DNA of 64,000 nucleotides from Apostichopus japonicus (taxonomy: Eukaryota > Echinodermata > Holothuroidea > Aspidochirotida > Stichopodidae): NCBI RefSeq assembly GCF_037975245.1, contig NC_092577.1, positions 19,838,898 through 19,902,897 on the forward strand, given 5' to 3'. Position numbers and translations under genes: made by a program. Positions 58,004-64,000 of this stretch are shown here, one piece after another (position 1 is the stretch's first letter; every line of letters starts with the position of its first letter). The notes under the pieces are model-generated. The model ran no database searches, was not told the origin of the DNA, and was given only the letters and a program-made list of their open reading frames with translations.

Positions 58004-58734
58004 CAAGAATTTGAAATGTGTGTACACCTTTTTGGTGCTTTCATGAGGAAGTTAGGCAAACAGTGTATGACAACTTCTATGTTAACGACTGCTTAAGGTC
58101 AGTACGAAGAACGGAAGATGATTAATCCCTAAACTGCGAGATATGTTGAGCTTAGGTGGATTTGGTCTTACCAAATGGGTAAGCAATGATAGAGAAGTAC
58201 TATCAATGGTCCCTCCCGCTGAAAGAGCTTCATCAGTGGTAGACTTAGACTTTACTTATCTGCCACTAGAAAGAACACTAGGGTACTGTGGGGTCTGATC
58301 GATTCAAGTTCAAGGTTGTTGTCAAAGACGACCCTCACACTCGAAGAGGTATTCTGTCAGCAACAAGCTCACTTTATGACCTCTTGGGACTTGTTGCCCC
58401 ATATACCCTGGAAGGGAAGGTTCTGCTACAAGACATATGTGCGCAAGGCCCGAGTTGGGATGAACCAGTGAAGGATGAAAAACTTCGACGTTGGCAGAAC
58501 TGGTTAGAGGAATTACCAGATTTAGAGCCTGATGAGATCAGTAGGTGCATCAAACCCCCATACTTCGACGATGTGAGTTACGATGTTCACATATTCGGGG
58601 ATGCATCAGAAAGAGGCTATGCCGTCAGTGCCTATGTGAGGACAAAGGATTCCGGAGGGAAGGTTCATTGTACACTGTTGATGGGCAAGGCCATAGTTGG
58701 TGACATCCCTATGTTCCGACGTCTCTATGTTCCG

Positions 58735-59113
58735 ACAAAAAGAACAAATTCGGAGCATTTTTTTTTTTATCCAAAAGTTTCTTTGTACCAAGAAAACTAG
58801 TTTTGTGACCCCAATTTTTTAGGACCAATTTTTTGGGGGGACTCAAATTTTTTGCACCCAAATTTTTCGGACCCAATGTTTTTGGGGGACTCAATTTTTT
58901 GGACCCCCATTTTTTCGGACCCAATTTTTGTTGGGGTACTTAATTTTGGTCCCCAAAAATTTTGGTCAGATCAAATTTGCTCAGAAAACATGTTGGTCAC
59001 AAAAAATGTTGGTCCCAAAAAATTTGGGTCCAAAAAAATTTTAGTCCAAAAAAATGTTGGTCCGAAAAAATTCAGATCGAAAAAATCTTGGTCAAAAAAA
59101 ATCCGAATATATT
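58735..59113. repeat. Imperfect palindrome of 15-18 bp degenerate repeats
   Basis: The left part repeats words like GGACCCAATTTTTTGG; the right part repeats their complement (GGTCCCAAAAAATTTGGG). The turn is near 58950 (TTTTGGTCCCCAAAA). This forms the inner arms of the fold-back element and would pair into a long hairpin. Confidence 0.8.
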
Positions 59114-60408
59114 GTCGGAACATAGAGACGTCGGAACATAGAGACGTCGGAACATAGAGACGTCGGAACATAGAGACGTCGGAACATAGAGACGTCGGAA
59201 CATAGAGACGTCGGAACATAGAGACGTCGGAACATAGAGACGTCGGAACATAGAGACGTCGGAACATAGAGACGTCGGAACATAGAGACGTCGGAACATA
59301 GAGACGTCGGAACATAGAGACGTCGGAACATAGAGACGTCGGAACATAGAGACGTCGGAACATAGAGACGTCGGAACATAGAGACGTCGGAACATAGAGA
59401 CGTCGGAACATAGAGACGTCGGAACATAGAGACGTCGGAACATAGAGACGTCGGAACATAGAGACGTCGGAACATAGAGACGTCGGAACATAGAGACGTC
59501 GGAACATAGAGACGTCGGAACATAGAGACGTCGGAACATAGAGACGTCGGAACATAGAGACGTCGGAACATAGAGACGTCGGAACATAGAGACGTCGGAA
59601 CATAGAGACGTCGGAACATAGAGACGTCGGAACATAGAGACGTCGGAACATAGAGACGTCGGAACATAGAGACGTCGGAACATAGAGACGTCGGAACATA
59701 GAGACGTCGGAACATAGAGACGTCGGAACATAGAGACGTCGGAACATAGAGACGTCGGAACATAGAGACGTCGGAACATAGAGACGTCGGAACATAGAGA
59801 CGTCGGAACATAGAGACGTCGGAACATAGAGACGTCGGAACATAGAGACGTCGGAACATAGAGACGTCGGAACATAGAGACGTCGGAACATAGAGACGTC
59901 GGAACATAGAGACGTCGGAACATAGAGACGTCGGAACATAGAGACGTCGGAACATAGAGACGTCGGAACATAGAGACGTCGGAACATAGAGACGTCGGAA
60001 CATAGAGACGTCGGAACATAGAGACGTCGGAACATAGAGACGTCGGAACATAGAGACGTCGGAACATAGAGACGTCGGAACATAGAGACGTCGGAACATA
60101 GAGACGTCGGAACATAGAGACGTCGGAACATAGAGACGTCGGAACATAGAGACGTCGGAACATAGAGACGTCGGAACATAGAGACGTCGGAACATAGAGA
60201 CGTCGGAACATAGAGACGTCGGAACATAGAGACGTCGGAACATAGAGACGTCGGAACATAGAGACGTCGGAACATAGAGACGTCGGAACATAGAGACGTC
60301 GGAACATAGAGACGTCGGAACATAGAGACGTCGGAACATAGAGACGTCGGAACATAGAGACGTCGGAACATAGAGACGTCGGAACATAGAGACGTCGGAA
60401 CATAGAGA
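59114..60408. repeat. 16 bp minisatellite, about 81 perfect units
   Basis: The unit GTCGGAACATAGAGAC is repeated for 1295 bp with no variant seen. As 16 is not a multiple of three and the minus strand of the unit has no stop triplet, all three minus frames stay open for over 430 codons, giving the peptide period MFRRLYVPTSLCSDVS; these are not genes. A short copy in inverted orientation lies at 58708-58733, the other end of the same transposon. Confidence 0.97.
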
Positions 60409-60604
60409 TGTAACCCCATAGTTTGTCCCATTAAGAAAGTAACTGTGCCAAGATTAAAATTAACAAGCAGCGACTTTGGCTGTCAAGGTCGGCCAGGTTC
60501 TGCAGTCGGAGCTGAGCAACCCACTGAAGAGTACGACTCACTGAACGGACCCCGCAACAGTCGTGTTGCATGTCCGCAGTGAGGATCGCAGGTTTAAGAC
60601 ATTG

Positions 60605-62243
60605 CTTTTTACGTGACCCGTCATACGGGATACAAAACGTCACGGCCAAACGGCACTACCAAACCATCCCATTCTTACAAACGAAACTCAGGTCAAGCGA
60701 GTCAAAAAAGTACATACGCCCACCAACCTGTAGAGACAAAACACCCAACCAGCCACTGAAACATTGAAACGGACGACCAGCACAAACGGACGACCAGCAC
60801 GCAGCGAAACAAAACACCCTTCCCCAGCACACAACCGTCCAAAAAGGCAGCCCCAGATAAACGGCGAAAATCGCCTTCAACCTGAAGGCGAATGTCAGAC
60901 TTCACCGCCTCCAGGACTGCCTGCCAAAATTCCCCCTAAAAACAACATCACATCTATTCCTCCAAATAAGTTTTTTCACAACAGAACAAACATAAATAAT
61001 ACGCTGCAACACAGCAACAGAACAAACTGGAGGATCTAATCCATAAAAAAAACAAAGCCCTGTCCTACCGACCAGGAACGGTCTCCCGTTAAACGGTCGG
61101 TCCAGGACTAAAACCACTCCCACAAGTTCAAAAGAAAGGGGCAATGCCAAAAAACATGGGCAGTACTCTCGAAGCTGTCACAGCCGGTCCTCGGGCACAG
61201 TCCATCACCCAATCGCCAGTGATACCTTTTCAGATCGGTCACCAAGGCACCGTGTGCAATTCTCAATGCAAGATCACGGAGCCTGCAACCATTCAGCCTT
61301 GAATGCACCGAACGCCATACTTCGACAGGATGACGTCCCTGTACAAAAATTGCATTCAAGGCCCTATCCCGCAAGGAACTGAGAACGAGAGCCGGCCGTG
61401 ACAGGTCAACAGGGGGAAACTCAATAAGAGCGGAGCAAATGACACGCACTACTCTGCTTGGTGTGCTACTATGCGGTTCTCTGTTGCTAAACCGCACCGG
61501 AACCCATCGACGCAAGTGCAACCCGCCCCAAAAACGTACAAAATATGAAGAAGGTAACCCTGGGTCAGTTTACCGCTACAAACAATTGCTTAAATAACAA
61601 ACAAGTTAACTTACTTCCCAGATGAACCACCCCTAGTGTCCCCCCTTCTCCAGTTTTTGGTACAATACCGCCCTCTTGACAAGCTCTGTACCACCAGACC
61701 GATATGAATGAAAAAATCGCCCTCTCCAACCGCACCAGGACGCGACGCGGAATTGAGTACACCGCGCCCGGGTACCACAAGATGGGCGAAACGAAACGAT
61801 TAATAACAGTGACTTTCTTTAAGATCGAAAGCCAGCGGGTGCCAAAGGTTTAGAGTCTGCTCTAAAATACCTCAGCCCTCTCGTTCCAGGTGACATCACA
61901 AGGTGCATCGTAGCCGAACCATATACCATTAATTTTGATATTCTGATCCGACCACGACGCACCGAATGGTAAGTCTCTGTATCTCCAGCTACCAAGACGA
62001 AGGCAATTTGTCTTTTCTGGATTCAACTTCGCCCGGTAGCTCTCTCAAAAATAGATACATCCTGCGAGAGTGCGCGAGAGGAGCCCCGACTCGAAACAAC
62101 ACACGTGACGTCATCTGCATATTGAACGCATTTCACTTTGGCACCCCCTGGCACAACGAATGGAACAAGTCTTTGAGTCCCTTTCCAAAAGACGAGAGAG
62201 GGACTCGCTAAACAAAACATTTAGCAATGGAGACAGAGGGCAC
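60605..62243 (-). mobile_element. 5'-truncated LINE, copy D (RT C-terminal half)
   Basis: On the minus strand the copy starts within RT at CTCTGTCTCC (62243), right after the RQGC box position, and runs through the YADD active site (near 62120), the C-terminal cysteine-histidine motif (CPRTGCDS..HVFWHCPF, near 61150) and the 3' UTR to GTAAAAAG at 60605. It corresponds to about 40566-42198 of the full-length element. It keeps the AG pair lost there but has its own stops and frameshifts. Its 5' edge lies inside a host-like exon and its 3' edge in the BEL element, with no target duplication. Confidence 0.88.
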
Positions 62244-62389
62244 TTCATACTGTTCGGATGGAAAAGCTGCTCGAATCCTCCTTACCGCACAGGATGGGAG
62301 AAAAACACGAACCTCCTTCCCTAAAAACTGCCAGCACACCCTTACAAGTTGTCTGTATGCTGTGTGTCTGTATTTTCCTTGGTAGCCAT
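62244..62389 (-). pseudogene. P2X7-intracellular-domain-like gene, exon 3 (cut off by LINE)
   Basis: The acceptor ..GACGTCCCCAG precedes 62389. The exon encodes a conserved stretch with YRHTAYRQL, FLGKEVRVFLPSCAV and IRAAFPSEQY, matching the C-terminal signature of the P2X7 intracellular (cytoplasmic ballast-like) domain family, which is abundant as stand-alone proteins in invertebrates and fish (family knowledge). The sequence stops being exon at 62243/62244 where LINE copy D begins, so the domain end is lost. Its phase fits the unshifted frame of exon 2 rather than the frame used by the second half of that exon. Confidence 0.8.
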
Positions 62390-62860
62390 CTGGGGACGTC
62401 AATTTTAAAATAAATATCCATATGATTTCCAGAATTTTTATTGGCCCCTTAATCTGCCTCCCCTAAAGTTTTAGGCCTAGCTATGCAATTTACACAAACT
62501 GATCATTGAATCTCGGTGACTAAAATTTGTAAATGGATCATGCCCAACCATGGTGGACATTTTTTGTGGCATTTGGTTCCGTGGCTCAGTGTAAATGGCT
62601 ACTATGTCAGTCAGCATGATAAGGGTTAATTCAAGGACATTGCACCAGTTTTTGGTTTTGCACAAAATGTCCTAATCAGAAGCAGGTTTTGAACATGGTG
62701 CACACATTTTCTTGATCTACTATATCTTAATGTAATTCCCTTCATGTAACAAAACTAAACTATCAATACAAGCACACCCTCCGTATTGTTACATCATTCA
62801 ACAGCAGGTCAGAGCAATGAATAAAAGGTATACAACAAATATAATGTATTCTCTACTTAC
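62390..62860 (-). other. Intron between exons 2 and 3 of the P2X7-like gene
   Basis: Bounded by donor GTAAGT (62860 downwards) and acceptor CCCCAG (62390). No other feature seen; the 62-codon frame inside is chance. Confidence 0.65.
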
Positions 62861-63078
62861 TCATGGATGCTATTTTCTTGTGCACGGCCACCATACTGTT
62901 GACGGTACACGTAGTAGGCTATCTGTAGCACCCACGGGTTCAGGCACACAGCTTCAAAACCTGGGTGTAAGGTGATGCATGCAGCACTTTCTTCATCACA
63001 GTCCTTACTTTATCTATTTCCCTGCAGCATCTACACTCCCTTGCTGTAGGCATCACAGCACACTGGCCACAATGACAC
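62861..63078 (-). pseudogene. P2X7-like gene, exon 2, with frameshift
   Basis: The acceptor GCATTGTTTACAG ends at 63079 and the donor A|GTAAGT lies at 62860. The first half encodes CHCGQCAVMPTARECRCC, a cysteine-rich zinc-site stretch diagnostic for the P2X7 intracellular domain. The second half, in a frame shifted by one base, encodes HPGFEAVCLNPWVLQIAYY, the next conserved block. A 1 bp loss near 63000 separates them. Because exon 3 is in phase with the unshifted frame, a second compensating indel near the exon end is possible. The protein's role is unknown; zinc binding is inferred. Confidence 0.82.
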
Positions 63079-63779
63079 CTGTAAACAATGCAAACCAGTT
63101 CAAATGATAAAGAGCCAATTTTCAATGACTTCATAACGGCCTCAATTATTGGGACATATGTCAAAATAGAAAAAAAAACTCCGAAGGGCTGTCTACAATT
63201 GAAGCTCCTTATAAGTGAAGGAGGGGGCAGCTTCTTCTTAGAGTTGTTGCATCTGTTGGGACAATGCTGCAAAGGAAAATAAAGCAGGCCGATGTTGCCT
63301 CGTTTCCAACTCTTTTTTGGTACTTTTGAATCCATTCCCTAGATTGAGAAAATCTGATTATGAAATAAGATGAAGTGGAAATGACGAAAAGCTGGTGTGA
63401 GATGCCACCTCGCTCCCCCACCCTTTCCCTGATTTGTAGTAACTTCACTAATTTGCCACTACAACTGCTAGGAAATTAATAATAGACCACCTCTGAATTT
63501 GTTGTGCACGCTTCCAATTGGCTCCTTCAATCAACTAACCAAATGAAATATGTCTGTGTGACATGTTCCTGGGGCATATGCTGCCACAACTTTTAAGGAA
63601 AATAGTAACTTCCTCAACTTAACTCGACCGCACTCTCATGTTAATTTTGCTGCCCCATCGACAAATTGGCTAGCTAAGAGTATGAGCAAAGTTAGGAAAC
63701 ATTTATCGGTTCTAGGCCTAACTAGTGACACAACTATCCTATATACAGTAAAGGCCTAGTATGCTAGGCGTGACGTTAC
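63079..63779 (-). other. Intron between exons 1 and 2 of the P2X7-like gene
   Basis: Donor GTAACG at 63779 downwards and acceptor TTTACAG before 63078. The frames it contains (for example 63209-63448, minus) show no domain. Confidence 0.5.
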
Positions 63780-63859
63780 AATTGTGTTCCGTCAAGACGA
63801 TAAATTTCGACATCGCTGTCCGATCCCGCTTCTTCTTCGCTGGTCTCCGGTTCGAACAT
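63780..63859 (-). CDS. Candidate first exon of the P2X7-like gene
   Basis: The ATG at 63859 opens a 26-codon acidic stretch (MFEPETSEEEAGSDSDVEIY) followed by two bases before a GTAACG donor. Acidic N-termini directly before the cysteine block are usual in this family. The split codon completes in phase with exon 2 (TT|G then CHCGQC). An ATG slightly upstream (near 63893) is in a different frame and is not preferred. Only the phase and style support this call. Confidence 0.5.
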
Positions 63860-64000
63860 TTAGGGGAAAACTTGTCAATGGCACCGGCAGCCATTTCGCG
63901 ATATGTATAAGGCTATGCTGTGTATGTTGTGCTGTGTATATATGCGTACTACAGTGCGTGTATAGAAACTGTATGTGGTAGCAATAAGCAGTTCCATGCG
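63860..64000. other. Upstream flank of the P2X7-like gene
   Basis: 140 bp that would contain the promoter and 5' UTR if the exon 1 call is right. No TATA box or other site is recognised. Confidence 0.3.

Larger units (their letters stand above)
58699..60415. mobile_element. TU-like fold-back transposon with expanded right arm
   Basis: A 1717 bp insertion in BEL RNase H with an exact 8 bp duplication CCATAGTT (58691-58698 and 60416-60423). The BEL frame continues past it. Inverted termini: left GGTGACATCCCTATG, right (other strand) GGTTACATCTCTATG, each followed by TTCCGAC. The left arm has fewer than two 16 bp outer repeats; the right arm has about 81. Between them lies an imperfect palindrome of short degenerate repeats. 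No transposase. Architecture, duplication length and GGT[G/T] termini match the element at 7935-9970. Confidence 0.9.
54866..60604 (+). pseudogene. BEL/Pao retrotransposon (gag and RT/RNase H), split by two insertions
   Basis: Gag starts at the ATG at 54866. A coiled-coil-rich part follows (ELEALLTDPMNYERASKKY, 54970-55190; KRQQLTKMQKLREQQFQLQ, about 55340). Most of gag and protease is deleted. RT begins near 55770 ([33 protein letters not shown]) and is cut at 56196 by an ORF1-only LINE derivative. It resumes at 58004 with MCVHLFGA and an altered active-site region (FYVND). RNase H (HIFGDASERGYAVSAYV) is cut at 58698 by a fold-back transposon and resumes at 60416 (KKVTVPRLKLTSS). The element stops at 60604 where a LINE abuts. 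Several stops and frameshifts; no integrase or LTR found. Confidence 0.87.

Noticed and set aside
59114-60408. CRISPR-like array
   Set aside because: Units are head-to-tail with no spacers, and the array lies within a transposon in a eukaryotic genome.
58971-60431. Long open frames of 431-486 codons on the minus strand
   Set aside because: They are translations of a perfect 16 bp repeat that lacks stops on that strand; all three frames are open. They also run through the end of a transposon into BEL sequence.
63841-63860. tRNA B box (GGTTCGAAC)
   Set aside because: No A box or cloverleaf around it; it falls in the candidate first exon of the P2X7-like gene.

Overview
The window looks like a transposon-dense stretch of a marine invertebrate deuterostome genome, most likely an echinoderm. 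The reasons are spliced eukaryotic coding pieces, frequent aggcctaggcct-type runs in unique DNA, and a set of elements (DIRS, BEL/Pao, Gypsy, a zinc-knuckle LINE, and fold-back transposons with 15-16 bp outer repeats like the sea urchin TU elements) that fits that group. This is inference from content, not a database match. I recognise no complete host gene.

Layout. 1-7.2 kb: AT-rich DNA with a hAT-like MITE and a decayed ~200 bp tandem repeat. 7.2-22.6 kb: an array of ~0.95-1.0 kb tandem units. Two adjacent units each carry the same ~2 kb fold-back transposon (8 bp target duplication) and together form a ~3 kb tandem duplication. Another unit is split by a 6.5 kb DIRS retrotransposon on the minus strand, with terminal inverted repeats, an internal complementary region, gag, RT/RNase H and a tyrosine recombinase. 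Sister units show both empty insertion sites. 22.6-35.2 kb: two non-autonomous hAT-like elements with 8 bp duplications, a ~235 bp degenerate tandem repeat holding a tRNA-like SINE, and a ~190 bp-period repeat with a conserved 13 bp box.

35.2-46.1 kb: a nest of elements. A broken Gypsy end with an LTR is followed by an almost intact 4.9 kb LINE (ORF1 with three CCHC knuckles; ORF2 with endonuclease and RT, broken by one 2 bp deletion), then a second, unrelated broken Gypsy and a second MITE copy. Each Gypsy holds one copy of a short retroposon whose 5' head matches U2 snRNA and whose 3' end matches the LINE terminus TAAAAAG.

46.1-64 kb: sparse DNA with two candidate exons, then two copies of a LINE derivative that keeps ORF1 but has lost ORF2. 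One of these lies inside a broken BEL/Pao element. The BEL element is also split by a fold-back transposon whose right arm has grown into about 81 identical 16 bp repeats. At the right edge, minus-strand exons of a P2X7-intracellular-domain-like gene are cut off by a 5'-truncated LINE.

How the parts relate. The zinc-knuckle LINE is the probable engine for the U2-headed SINE and the ORF1-only derivative, because all share the same 3' end and flanking preference. The fold-back elements share GGT[G/T] termini, 8 bp duplications and 15-16 bp outer repeats, which suggests one transposase family encoded elsewhere.
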